A DNA stretch of 64,000 nucleotides from an uncultured Acidobacteriia bacterium (GTDB taxonomy: Bacteria > Acidobacteriota > Terriglobia > Bryobacterales > Bryobacteraceae): contig CAIVPR010000097.1 in NCBI GenBank assembly GCA_903907865.1, positions 1-64,000 of the forward strand, written 5' to 3'. Position numbers and translations under genes: made by a program. Of this stretch, positions 43,442-51,406 are shown in pieces. Below the pieces are notes generated by a model. The model had not been told where the DNA came from. It ran no database searches and saw only the letters and a list, made by a program, of their open reading frames with translations. How positions within the stretch are numbered: the first letter of the stretch is position 1; each line of letters starts with the position of its first letter.

Positions 43442-43478
43442 GCAGGCAGTCTTGCCTGCAGCCGCCTTTCTAGGCGGC
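43442..43478. repeat. REP-like tandem hairpin element, copy 2
   Basis: Hairpins GCAGGCA-GTCT-TGCCTGC (43442-43459) and GCCGCCT-TTCT-AGGCGGC (43461-43478) follow GTGGG. The second is identical to that of copy 1; the first differs by compensating changes in both arms. It sits between the terminase end and the portal start. Confidence 0.75.
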
Positions 43479-43516
43479 CCTAACCGCACGCCCCGTTGCA
43501 CCCACCCCACCCACAC

Positions 43517-44788
43517 CTAAAACAACCGCACTCCGCGCTCCCCGACCGTCCCCCGGCCTTCATGGCAAATCAAATAGCCCAACGCATCCGATAAATGCGT
43601 CCGCCGCCGGTCTCGATCCTTGTCGATCTCCGTCGTATCCTCCCGGTAGCAAACCTCCTCGAAGTCCGCAATCAACTCCCTGCACCCTGGGTCCACATAC
43701 AACCGCACATCCCCGGCCGCACTCCGCAACTTCGAATTCACCGCCGTCACCCGAGTCCGCACAGGGGGATTCGCTGACGGTACCCGGTACGATACCTTCG
43801 CGGCCCGCACTCGGAAATACTCCCGGATGATGTCGTAGTCCGAATACCCCGAAGTCTTCATCGAAGCCCCCGAAGCATCCCCGTACACCACCACTCCCGC
43901 CCTCGGTAGCCCGAATCGCCGCTCGAACTCCGCGCAAGCCTGCTCCGTCGTCGCCCGACGCAGCACAATCTCTCCGAGCACCCTTACCTCGTCGCCCGCC
44001 ATCTGCGCCACGACCGACGACATCGGATCCACATTGAAATCCACGGCCCAGCAGACCGGTTGCCCGACATCCATCTCCACCGGCCGCACATTGGCGTCCC
44101 GCGCAAACGACCCGTACACCAGCCCGCCCTTGACATTCAGGTAACTCCCCAAAACTTCCTGCTGGAAGAACGCCTCGTCGTAGCTAGCCTTCAACCGGTC
44201 ATAGAAATCCGGCACTTGGTCCAGCAGGAACCGGTTCTCGAACGGTTTCGCCAGCACCGCCTCATACCCAGCGGCAGGGTCCTTGATGAACCGCCGGTAC
44301 ACCCAGTCAAAGCCCTTCGGCGTCCACACCGCGAACCCGCACAACCGCGTCGCCTTCGGATCGCGCAAACGACCCTCCAGCCGCAGCCACGCCCCTTCCT
44401 GCGAGTAACTCAACTCGTCCAGCCCGAACCACGCCAAATTCGTGCCCCGCAGCCGTTCGAATTCGTCCACCGCCCGCAGCAGGATCCGCGACCCCGTATC
44501 CGACATCGTCAGGACGTTCTCGCTCTTCTGTAACTCGAACGGCAGCCGGCTTGTCTCCAGCGCCTCCGTCAACGACGCCACGGTCGCGTCCCGCAACATT
44601 GGATACGTCGGAGCCCCGATCAGCCCCGTCCGCCCCGGATTCAAGTAACTGAGGCGGATCGCCTCTTGGCACAGCGCTTGGCTCTTACCCGACCCAATCG
44701 GCCCCGAAAAGCCCTTGAACCGCGCCTCGGACCGGTGGAACTTCGCTTGACTCGGCAGCGGTCGATACCGGATACTCCTCCTAGCCAT
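43517..44788 (-). CDS. Phage terminase large subunit
   Basis: A 423-residue DNA-packaging motor. The ATPase domain has Walker A GPIGSGKS (29-36) and Walker B LAWFGLDE (118-125). The RNase H-like nuclease domain has WAVDFNVDP (D250), VYGDASG (D304) and a C-terminal HLSDALGYLI with the third acidic residue. The ATG at 44788 shares a base with the upstream stop (TGATG) and has GGAGG 7 nt before it, better than the GTG at 44794. It cuts and translocates phage DNA into the procapsid. Confidence 0.9.
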   Translation of the reverse strand: MARRSIRYRPLPSQAKFHRSEARFKGFSGPIGSGKSQALCQEAIRLSYLNPGRTGLIGAPTYPMLRDATVASLTEALETSRLPFELQKSENVLTMSDTGSRILLRAVDEFERLRGTNLAWFGLDELSYSQEGAWLRLEGRLRDPKATRLCGFAVWTPKGFDWVYRRFIKDPAAGYEAVLAKPFENRFLLDQVPDFYDRLKASYDEAFFQQEVLGSYLNVKGGLVYGSFARDANVRPVEMDVGQPVCWAVDFNVDPMSSVVAQMAGDEVRVLGEIVLRRATTEQACAEFERRFGLPRAGVVVYGDASGASMKTSGYSDYDIIREYFRVRAAKVSYRVPSANPPVRTRVTAVNSKLRSAAGDVRLYVDPGCRELIADFEEVCYREDTTEIDKDRDRRRTHLSDALGYLICHEGRGTVGERGVRLF

Positions 44789-45003
44789 CACCACTCCTCC
44801 ACCCAGCGCACCCGCAGCCTCTTCGCGGACACTGGCTGCCGATCCTTCGACAGTTCCAGCAAACGCACAAAGTCGGCCAGTGATATGGCACTCTCGTCGA
44901 TATGTTCACCGAAGACCACAATGGCCCGCGTTACTGCCCGCAACGCCTTCCGCCGAGCCCCGGTGTCACCCGCTCCGCGCTCTTGTCTCTTCTCTCGGCT
45001 CAT
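44788..45003 (-). CDS. Small basic protein at the terminase small-subunit position
   Basis: A 71-residue basic protein (MSREKRQERGAGDTGARRKALRAVTRAIVVFGEHIDESAISLADF.., split here by function not position). It begins the cassette, ends in TGATG overlap with the large terminase, and so is translationally coupled. Position suggests a terminase small subunit or DNA-recognition protein, but it is shorter than usual and no helix-turn-helix is certain. The frame extends upstream to 45348 into the divergent PEP-CTERM region; the ATG at 45003 is preferred. Confidence 0.5.
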   Translation of the reverse strand: MSREKRQERGAGDTGARRKALRAVTRAIVVFGEHIDESAISLADFVRLLELSKDRQPVSAKRLRVRWVEEW

Positions 45004-45180
45004 TTGCCCGCAGTGCCGCCTCCCGATCAAAAACTTACCACCCCCGTACTCGGAACCCACCCGGACAAAAATGCCAACATGTTGATTCCAAAGGAAATAT
45101 AAATCCACATTCGCTGTGACTGAGATTCCGGTGAAGCCCGCAGCCACCCCGCTGCAGTGACATCTGTAGTATTCTGGAGT

Positions 45181-45213
45181 ACGGTTTCGCACTTTCTTGA
45201 CTGACGAAACCGT
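45181..45213. promoter_or_regulatory. 9-bp inverted repeat upstream of a PEP-CTERM gene
   Basis: ACGGTTTCG and CGAAACCGT flank 15 nt, directly before the GGAGG of the PEP-CTERM gene. It could be an operator for a dimeric regulator or a leader hairpin controlling translation. Confidence 0.45.
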
Positions 45214-45226
45214 TCTCGGAGGAAAA

Positions 45227-46012
45227 TTGAAGAAGACAACCCTGATCGCATCCTGCGCGATCCTTGCAGCCGTGTTCAGCGGCTCGGCACTTGCAGGAAC
45301 AGTTACCCAGTCATTCCGGGCAACCGGATACGACAGCGACGACGGCAACCGCCTCTACAGCTCGGACGGATCCGTCACTGGCGACATTGGCGCGGTCCAG
45401 CTCTTGGTCCAGTACGACACCACGGCTCTCACCGGCTGCGTCAACACTGCCACCTCTTCGTGGTGCAAGGCCACCACCGCGGCTGGTTCCATGCTGGCCT
45501 CGTTCACCACCACCACTTACAACAACGGCGTTCAGACCTTCACCGTCACCGGCGGCGGCGCGGCTCTCAGCCCAGTGAACTGCCCGGAAGGCTTCTGTAG
45601 CGACACCGGCGGCGGCGTGCACATCTACGACAGCAACGGTTCCACCGCGATCCAGTTCTATACGTTCGGCACAAATGGCCACTACATGGCTAACCTGCTC
45701 TACACCAGCCACGCCTGGGTCAATGGTTCGGTGGCCACCGACGCGAACTTCGTCAATGCCGCCATAGCCGACTTTTCCTACACCAACTGGTTCTACTCCG
45801 GTCAGTTCACCAGCCAGTCGGGGTCGGAATGTGGTGGCCCCGGGCAGGGCCCTTACTGCGGTGGCGCCAACTTTGCTCCGGGCAACTACTATGGCAGCTT
45901 CGGAGACCTCAATGCCTTTGATGCCGCTGCGCCGGAGCCGGGCAGCTGGATGAGCCTCGCCACCGGACTCGCCGGGGTCGCGCTCCTGAGAATCCGCTCG
46001 CGCCGCGCCTGA
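45227..46012 (+). CDS. PEP-CTERM secreted protein
   Basis: A 261-residue secreted protein. Signal peptide about 1-24 (SGSALAG). The mature part is Ser/Thr/Gly/Asn-rich, low in charge and beta-like, with cysteine pairs (CVNTATSSWC, CPEGFC). The C-terminus is a PEP-CTERM signal: APEPGSW, a hydrophobic helix and RIRSRRA. Start TTG at 45227 is fixed by GGAGG 4 nt upstream; a TTG at 45197 in the same frame lacks a site. It is divergent from the phage cassette. Likely an extracellular matrix or surface protein; exact role unknown. Confidence 0.82.
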   Translation: MKKTTLIASCAILAAVFSGSALAGTVTQSFRATGYDSDDGNRLYSSDGSVTGDIGAVQLLVQYDTTALTGCVNTATSSWCKATTAAGSMLASFTTTTYNNGVQTFTVTGGGAALSPVNCPEGFCSDTGGGVHIYDSNGSTAIQFYTFGTNGHYMANLLYTSHAWVNGSVATDANFVNAAIADFSYTNWFYSGQFTSQSGSECGGPGQGPYCGGANFAPGNYYGSFGDLNAFDAAAPEPGSWMSLATGLAGVALLRIRSRRA

Positions 46013-46034
46013 TCTCCCAGTCCCACAACTGCAC

Positions 46035-46080
46035 GATGCCCCGCCCGGTCATTCCGACCATGGCGGGGCATCTTGCATTT
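46035..46080 (+). terminator. Rho-independent-like terminator after the PEP-CTERM gene
   Basis: An 11-bp perfect stem, GATGCCCCGCC/GGCGGGGCATC (46035-46045 and 46062-46072), with an inner GGTC/GACC pair. It is followed by TTGCATTT. It lies 23 nt after the stop codon. Confidence 0.7.
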
Positions 46081-46207
46081 CCGCTACATTTCTCCACTAC
46101 TTCGGACGGGCTCCGATCGCCGCGTATCCGCACACTGTTTCTCCTGGCGTGAGCCGGAGACGGCATGAGCGGGAGACGCGGGCCCGTCCGATATGATGAA
46201 CTGGCCC

Positions 46208-47461
46208 ATGTTGAACCGCCCCACCCGTGTCCGACACGTTGTCCTTGGCCTGACCGTGGCCGCCTACATGATCACCTACATGGACCGCGTGGTCATTTCC
46301 TCCGCCGCGCCGTTGATCCGCAAGGAATTTGCCTTCGACATGGTCACCATGACGCTGATCCAGGGCGCCTTTCGGTGGGGCTATTCGCTCTTCCAGATTC
46401 CGGGCGGTTGGCTGGGCGACCGGTTCGGACCCCGCCGCGCGCTCACGGGCATCGTGATCTGGTGGTCGCTATGTTGTTCCGCGATTGTCGGCATGTGGAG
46501 CGCCTGGTCCATGAAGGCGTGCCAGTTCCTGTTCGGAATGGGCGAGGCCGGAGCCTTCCCCACGGCCACGCGTTCGCTGTCGCGCTGGATCCTGCCTGCC
46601 GAGCGGGGATTCGCTCAGGGCATCACCCACGCCGGCTCCCGGCTGGGCGGTGCCATCACACCCGCGCTGGTCGCCTGGGTGATCCTACATTTCGGATGGC
46701 GGGCCGCGTTCCTCACACTGCCATCTCTCGGTTTTGTCTGGGCGATTGTCTGGTTCCTCTACTACCGGGACCATCCCTCGGACCATAAGGGCGTCAACGC
46801 GGCGGAGTTGAAGCTGATCGAATCAGCCGTCGGTGCGAGCAAGAAGGTGGTGGGGGCGGTGCCCTGGAAGCGGATCCTCGGCAGTCCCCAGATGTGGATC
46901 CTGTCGGCGGCCTACTTCTGCTACGGCTACTCGCTGGCGTTCTACCTCGACCTCTTCCCGACCTACCTGAACAGCGCACGAGGCTTCAGCATCGGGAAGA
47001 TGGGCTTTTTCGCCAGTCTGACGCTTCTCGCCGGGGTGTTCGGGGACCTGGGCGGAGGGTGGCTGTCCGACATCCTGAGCCGGACCAGCCTCGGACTCCG
47101 TCGGGCGCGCCAAGTGGTGGCAATCAGTGGGTTCCTGCTGGGCGGGATCAGCGTGGTGCTGGCGGGCCAAGCTGCGGACCCTGTCCAAGCCGTCTGGTTC
47201 TCCTGCACTTCGATGTTCTTCTTGGAATTGACCGTCGGCGTTTCTTGGGCTATTCCGCTGGATATCGGCGGCGACTTCGCAGGCTCAGTGTCCGGCGTCA
47301 TGAATACATGGGGCAACGTGGGGGGGGCGGTCTCGACCTCGCTTTCGGGCTACCTGGTCAAATACTTCGGCTGGAACGCCATCTTCGTCGTGATGGCGAC
47401 GCTGGCGGTCTTGGGGGCGTTGCTCTTTACCAGGATCGACGCCGAGAAGCGGATTGCGTGA
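46208..47461 (+). CDS. MFS transporter, anion:cation symporter (ACS) type
   Basis: About 417 residues with 12 predicted membrane helices. The loop 2-3 motif GWLGDRFGPRRAL is the MFS signature A. Around it, YMDRVVISSAAPLI and RSLSRWILPAERGFAQG resemble the hexuronate/glucarate/phthalate ACS family, so the substrate is probably an organic anion such as a sugar acid. An ATG at 46193 is in frame, but the one at 46208 lies 11 nt after TATGAT, the spacing seen at other first genes here. No catabolic genes are adjacent. Confidence 0.85.
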   Translation: MLNRPTRVRHVVLGLTVAAYMITYMDRVVISSAAPLIRKEFAFDMVTMTLIQGAFRWGYSLFQIPGGWLGDRFGPRRALTGIVIWWSLCCSAIVGMWSAWSMKACQFLFGMGEAGAFPTATRSLSRWILPAERGFAQGITHAGSRLGGAITPALVAWVILHFGWRAAFLTLPSLGFVWAIVWFLYYRDHPSDHKGVNAAELKLIESAVGASKKVVGAVPWKRILGSPQMWILSAAYFCYGYSLAFYLDLFPTYLNSARGFSIGKMGFFASLTLLAGVFGDLGGGWLSDILSRTSLGLRRARQVVAISGFLLGGISVVLAGQAADPVQAVWFSCTSMFFLELTVGVSWAIPLDIGGDFAGSVSGVMNTWGNVGGAVSTSLSGYLVKYFGWNAIFVVMATLAVLGALLFTRIDAEKRIA

Positions 47462-47618
47462 GGGCCGGACTCGGAACTGCCGGGTGGTGAGCCCACAGGC
47501 CTAGACCGCATTTGGTCATTTGACGGCGGAGCGTCAACCACGCGGAAACCGCTCACCCGCGTGCAGCGTTGGTACTAGTACCCAGACCGGTGGCCCGTTG
47601 CATGCACAACGGGATTGC

Positions 47619-48586
47619 ATGAGAAATATTCAACGGAGGCCAAGTAACTTCTTGGCATGTAAGTCCAACGCATGGCGGGCGACCGGAGTTAGCCTGCTTG
47701 TCTGCTCGTGTTTCACGATGCTACCCTCCGAGACCTTCGCCGCCGCAATAACGTTGGGTTCGGCGCAGGCTTTCGCGGTCCTTGGCGGTGCGGGCGTCAC
47801 CGTGGGTGGTGCAAGCGGCACCGTCGTCAATGGCAACTTGGGCGGCTATCCTTTGCCCCTTGCTTCAATTACCGGTTTTCCAACGCCCGGAACATTGGTA
47901 AATGGGTCCTTTTACGCCTTGGACCAATTACCTGTAATTGCGCAACAAGCTCGGAATGATGAGAATGCCGCGTACAATGCCTTGGCCGGTTTGACGTCTA
48001 CTGCCAACGAGACTGGCATCGTTTTGGGATCGGGAGGCTCCATCTCCACCCTGCTCCCGGGGTCTATACGTTCTCTTCCTCCGCACAGGTGGATGGGGCG
48101 CTTACCCTCGATTTCAACAACGAGTCCAATGCGATCTTCGTCTTCCAGATTGCCACCACTCTGACCACAGGAAGCAGCGCGTCGATTCATGTAATCGGGG
48201 CCAACTCAACCGACGCTGTCTACTGGCAGGTCGGAACTTCCGCGACTCTCGGGTCCAGCACCGCTTTCGCCGGAAACATTCTCGCCTTGCACGCCATCAC
48301 GTTGGATCCCTTCGCCTCAATCGGATGCGGGCGGGCCTTCGCATATACCGATTCGGTCACTATGGCGGATAGGAACTTCATCTCCAACGATTGCAGTTCC
48401 TACAACACCGCAACCGGACACTCACTGACCGGCTCCAACGATTTCGGCAGCCTCGGCTTCAGCGGCGGCACGGACCCCACCACAGGCCCCGTCAATCCTG
48501 AACCGAGCACGCTGGTATTGCTTGGCATCGGTGTAGCTTGCTTGGCAGGGACCATTGGCAAGGCGGTCGAGCGCGCAGAGGCGTAA
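47619..48586 (+). pseudogene. DUF3494 (ice-binding-like) PEP-CTERM gene with one-base frameshift
   Basis: Two overlapping frames encode one protein. The first part (from ATG 47619) has a signal peptide and the DUF3494 opening LGSAQAFAVLGGAGVT, NGNLGGYP and AYNALAGL, reaching STLLPG. The second frame then resumes with PGVYTFSSSAQVDGALTLDF, VFQIATTLTTG, VYWQVGTSATLG and ends in NPEPSTL, hydrophobic helix and charged tail, a PEP-CTERM signal. A single base lost near 48050 joins them. Either the gene is broken or the read is wrong. DUF3494 proteins include secreted ice-binding adhesins. Confidence 0.8.
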
Positions 48587-48599
48587 AAAAGGGGGGAAA

Positions 48600-48676
48600 T
48601 GGTGGGCGCGCAGGGACTCGAACCCCGGACCTCCTGCGTGTGAAGCAGGCGCTCTAACCAGCTGAGCTACGCGCCC
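48600..48676 (-). tRNA. tRNA-Val(CAC)
   Basis: A complete cloverleaf on the minus strand. Acceptor stem GGGCGCG pairs with CGCGCCC. The D arm contains AGCTCAGCTGGTTAGAGC. The anticodon stem CCTGC/GCAGG holds loop TTCACAC (anticodon CAC, reading GTG). The T arm contains GGTTCGAGTCC. The 3' CCA is encoded (48600-48602). It ends only 13 bp from the PEP-CTERM pseudogene. No attachment-site duplication was noticed. Confidence 0.95.
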
Positions 48677-48760
48677 TCGTGGGAAGGGCGAAAAACCATT
48701 GTAATACGGAGGTGCATGCGAGCGCCACGAGGGCTGCAACGGGGCAGGGCACGAGGAACC

Positions 48761-49885
48761 CTACCGCCCAAGCACTTCCCCGTAATACGCCTCGTACATC
48801 GGAATGATCCGGTCCGTCGAAAACCGCGCCTCCGCGGTCCTGCGGGAAGCCGCTGCCATCCGCAGCTGCCCATCCGGGTCCTCCACAATCTCCAACACCC
48901 GCCGCGCCTGCCCCGCGACGTCGCCAACCGCCTCCAAAAACCCATCCACCCCCGGCGTAATTAATTCCGGCACTCCCCCGACCCGCGTCCCCACCACCGG
49001 CACCCCGCACGCCATCGCCTCCAACCCCGCCAGCCCGAACGATTCCATCTCGCTCGGCATCAACAGCACATCCGCCAGCCGGATCAGCCGCTGGACATTG
49101 TTCTGCTTGCCAAGGAACTCCACGTGGTCCGCAACCCCAAGTTGGGACGCAAGGTGCTCGGCGGCAGTTCGGTCCGGCCCGTCCCCAACCATCAAAAGCC
49201 TCGCGTCCTCGTGCTTCCGCACCTCCGCCAAGATCCTCACGCAATCCAGCACGCGCTTCACAGGCCGAAAGTTCGAGAGGTGGATCAGCAGCTTCTGCCC
49301 CTCCCCGGCGAACCGTCCCCGCCCTTGACGCGCAGGATCCGGCGCATACGTTTCGATATTGACGAAATTGTGCAGCACCCGGATCTCGTTCTCGACCCCG
49401 AAAGTCTCCACCGTGTGGCCCCGCAAGTCCTCGCTGATCGCGGTGACGCCATCCGACTGCTCGATCGAGAACTTCGTGATTCCGAAATATGACGGGTCCA
49501 TGCCCACCAGCGTGATGTCGGTACCGTGCAGCGTCGTCACGAACGGCAGTCGGCGCTTCGCAGCCAGCATCTGCCGCGCCATGTAGGCGGACATCGAGTG
49601 CGGAATCGCGTAGTGGACGTGCAGCAGATCCAGCTTGTAGTTCTCAGCGACCTCGGCCATGCGCGACGCAAGCGCCAGGCAATACGGCGGGTACTGGAAA
49701 AGCGGGTAGTTCGAGACCTCCACCTCGTGGTAGTGGATGCGCGGAATGTAGGGGTCGAGCCGGATCGGGTTGGCGTAGGTGATGAAGTGGATGTCGTGGC
49801 CCCGGTCGGCCAGTTCCAGCCCGAGCTCGGTGGCGACGATGCCGCTACCGCCGTACGTTGGATAGCAGGTGATCCCGATTCGCAT
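48761..49885 (-). CDS. bshA: N-acetyl-alpha-D-glucosaminyl L-malate synthase BshA
   Basis: A 374-residue GT4 glycosyltransferase for the first step of bacillithiol synthesis: UDP-GlcNAc plus L-malate gives GlcNAc-malate. The N-terminus RIGITCYPTYGGSGIVATELG is the BshA hallmark. HVHYAIPHS, TTLHGTDITLVG, LIHLSNFRPVKR and MPSEMESFGLAGLEAMACGVPVV (the EX7E-type motif) follow the family. Bacillithiol is known from Firmicutes, Deinococcus and Acidobacteria. bshB and bshC are not in the window. Divergent from the next gene by 54 bp. Confidence 0.93.
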   Translation of the reverse strand: MRIGITCYPTYGGSGIVATELGLELADRGHDIHFITYANPIRLDPYIPRIHYHEVEVSNYPLFQYPPYCLALASRMAEVAENYKLDLLHVHYAIPHSMSAYMARQMLAAKRRLPFVTTLHGTDITLVGMDPSYFGITKFSIEQSDGVTAISEDLRGHTVETFGVENEIRVLHNFVNIETYAPDPARQGRGRFAGEGQKLLIHLSNFRPVKRVLDCVRILAEVRKHEDARLLMVGDGPDRTAAEHLASQLGVADHVEFLGKQNNVQRLIRLADVLLMPSEMESFGLAGLEAMACGVPVVGTRVGGVPELITPGVDGFLEAVGDVAGQARRVLEIVEDPDGQLRMAAASRRTAEARFSTDRIIPMYEAYYGEVLGR

Positions 49886-49927
49886 GCAGGCCTATCGGAT
49901 GAAAGGAACCGGGACCGGGTTTCGGAG

Positions 49928-49933
49928 TAACAT
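49928..49933 (+). promoter_or_regulatory. Putative -10 box (TAACAT) abutting a start codon
   Basis: TAACAT ends 6 nt before the ATG at 49940, in the gap divergent from bshA. No Shine-Dalgarno sequence is present. Confidence 0.35.
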
Positions 49934-49939
49934 ACATAC

Positions 49940-51406
49940 ATGGTCGAGGATCTTGTCCGCCGCGCGCGCCGTCGCCTCATCGTCAACGAATCGCTGGCGC
50001 AAACCGCGTTCGCCGCCGCTGTCGCGATGGGCGGCATCGCACTCATCCTGATACTCGGCACCCGCTATCTGGAGTGGTGGACCTTGGGCTTGTTCGCGGC
50101 GGCTGGCCTCGGATTCGGGATCTACCGCGTCTTCCGAGCGCTGCCCAGCGAGTACGCAACGGCAATCCGCGTAGACGACTCGGCCGGACTTCACGACTCC
50201 CTTTCAACCGCCCTCTACTTTGACGCCAATCCCGCCAAGGCTGGAGAACTCCGCGAACGGCAGAAGCTGGAGGCCGAGCAGGCCGCCGTCACTGTCGATT
50301 TGACCACCGCCATTCCCTTCACCATGCCCAAGGCGCTGTACGCGATGTCGGCAGTCGGCGTTCTCGTCCTCACGCTCGTTTTCCTCCGCTACAGCATCGG
50401 CCACGGGCTCGATCTGAAGGCTCCCATCACGGAAGTGCTCTTCGAGGACCAGGCAGCGGTGAGGCCCAAGACCGGCCAAAAAGGCGGTGCGGATGCGGCC
50501 CGGCAGGCCAAGATGGAGGCCGCTGAATCGCTTCTCGCCAAGCTGGGGATTCCCCTGAATCCCGACGCCAAGCCCGACGCCGCACTGGAAAAAGCCATCG
50601 ACCAGGCCCTTGAGGGCGGCGCTCTGGGCGACAAGGGCGAAAAAGGCGAGGGTGCGGGCAAGCAAGGCGACGGCAAAGGCGGCGATCCGCTCGACCAGCC
50701 CAAGAACGGCGACCCGATGGACGGCAAGAAGTCCGACGACGGCAAGGAAGGCGATGGCAAAACTCCAGGCCAGGAGGGCGCGGCGGGTGACAAGGGCAAC
50801 TCCAAGAACTCGAACGGCGAGAACAATTCCAGCCTCCTCTCGAAGTTGAAGGAGGCCATGTCGAACATGATGTCGAAACCGGGCGGCGATAAGCAGGCCG
50901 GCAACCAAAAGAACAGCCAGCAGCAAGCGTCGAAGTCGGGCGAAAAGGGCGACAAAGGGCAGGGCAAGGGCCAGGACCAACAGGGCCAGCAGCAGGCCGA
51001 CGCGGCGCAGGAAGGCGACCCCAACGGCCAAGCCAAGGAAGGCCAGCAGGCCGAGGGCAAGGCCGGTGCCAAGAGCGCGCAGGAATCGGCACAGGCCGGC
51101 AGTGGCGTCGGTAGCCAGGACGGCGCGAAGGACCTGAAGGCCGCCGAGCAGTTGAAGGCCATGGGCAAGATCAGCGAGATTATCGGCAAGCGTGCGGCCA
51201 CTGTGACGGGCGAGACGACGATCGAGGTACAGTCCGGCAACCAGCAACTCCGTACCGATTACTCGAAGAAGGCTGCGTCCCACGCCGAGTCGGACGGGGA
51301 TGTTAGCCGCGACGAGATCCCGGTCGCCTTGCAACCCTACGTCAAGCAATATTTCGAGCAGGTGCGCAAGGCGGCCCCGGCCACCAAAGGAACGGCAAAA
51401 CCATGA
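49940..51406 (+). CDS. Membrane protein with long Gly/Lys/Asp/Gln-rich low-complexity region
   Basis: A 488-residue protein. Two hydrophobic helices lie near residues 25-65 and one near 130-152. From about 170 to 400 the sequence is a highly charged low-complexity stretch rich in Gly, Lys, Asp, Glu and Gln (GDKGEKGEGAGKQGDGKGG; then QDQQGQQQADAAQEG). A short ordered tail follows (ISEIIGKRAATVTGETTIEVQSGN, ALQPYVKQYFEQVRK). The layout resembles DUF4175-like proteins that accompany MoxR/VWA operons, but those partners are absent. Function unknown. It overlaps the next gene by 4 nt. Confidence 0.6.
   Translation: MVEDLVRRARRRLIVNESLAQTAFAAAVAMGGIALILILGTRYLEWWTLGLFAAAGLGFGIYRVFRALPSEYATAIRVDDSAGLHDSLSTALYFDANPAKAGELRERQKLEAEQAAVTVDLTTAIPFTMPKALYAMSAVGVLVLTLVFLRYSIGHGLDLKAPITEVLFEDQAAVRPKTGQKGGADAARQAKMEAAESLLAKLGIPLNPDAKPDAALEKAIDQALEGGALGDKGEKGEGAGKQGDGKGGDPLDQPKNGDPMDGKKSDDGKEGDGKTPGQEGAAGDKGNSKNSNGENNSSLLSKLKEAMSNMMSKPGGDKQAGNQKNSQQQASKSGEKGDKGQGKGQDQQGQQQADAAQEGDPNGQAKEGQQAEGKAGAKSAQESAQAGSGVGSQDGAKDLKAAEQLKAMGKISEIIGKRAATVTGETTIEVQSGNQQLRTDYSKKAASHAESDGDVSRDEIPVALQPYVKQYFEQVRKAAPATKGTAKP

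Noticed and set aside
45080-45105. TTGATT...TATAAA as a promoter for the PEP-CTERM gene
   Set aside because: Only 10 nt separate the two boxes, far from the 16-18 nt needed.
48600-48676. tRNA-Val as the attachment site of the phage cassette
   Set aside because: It lies 3.6 kb from the cassette with host genes between, and no duplicated 3' end was noticed.
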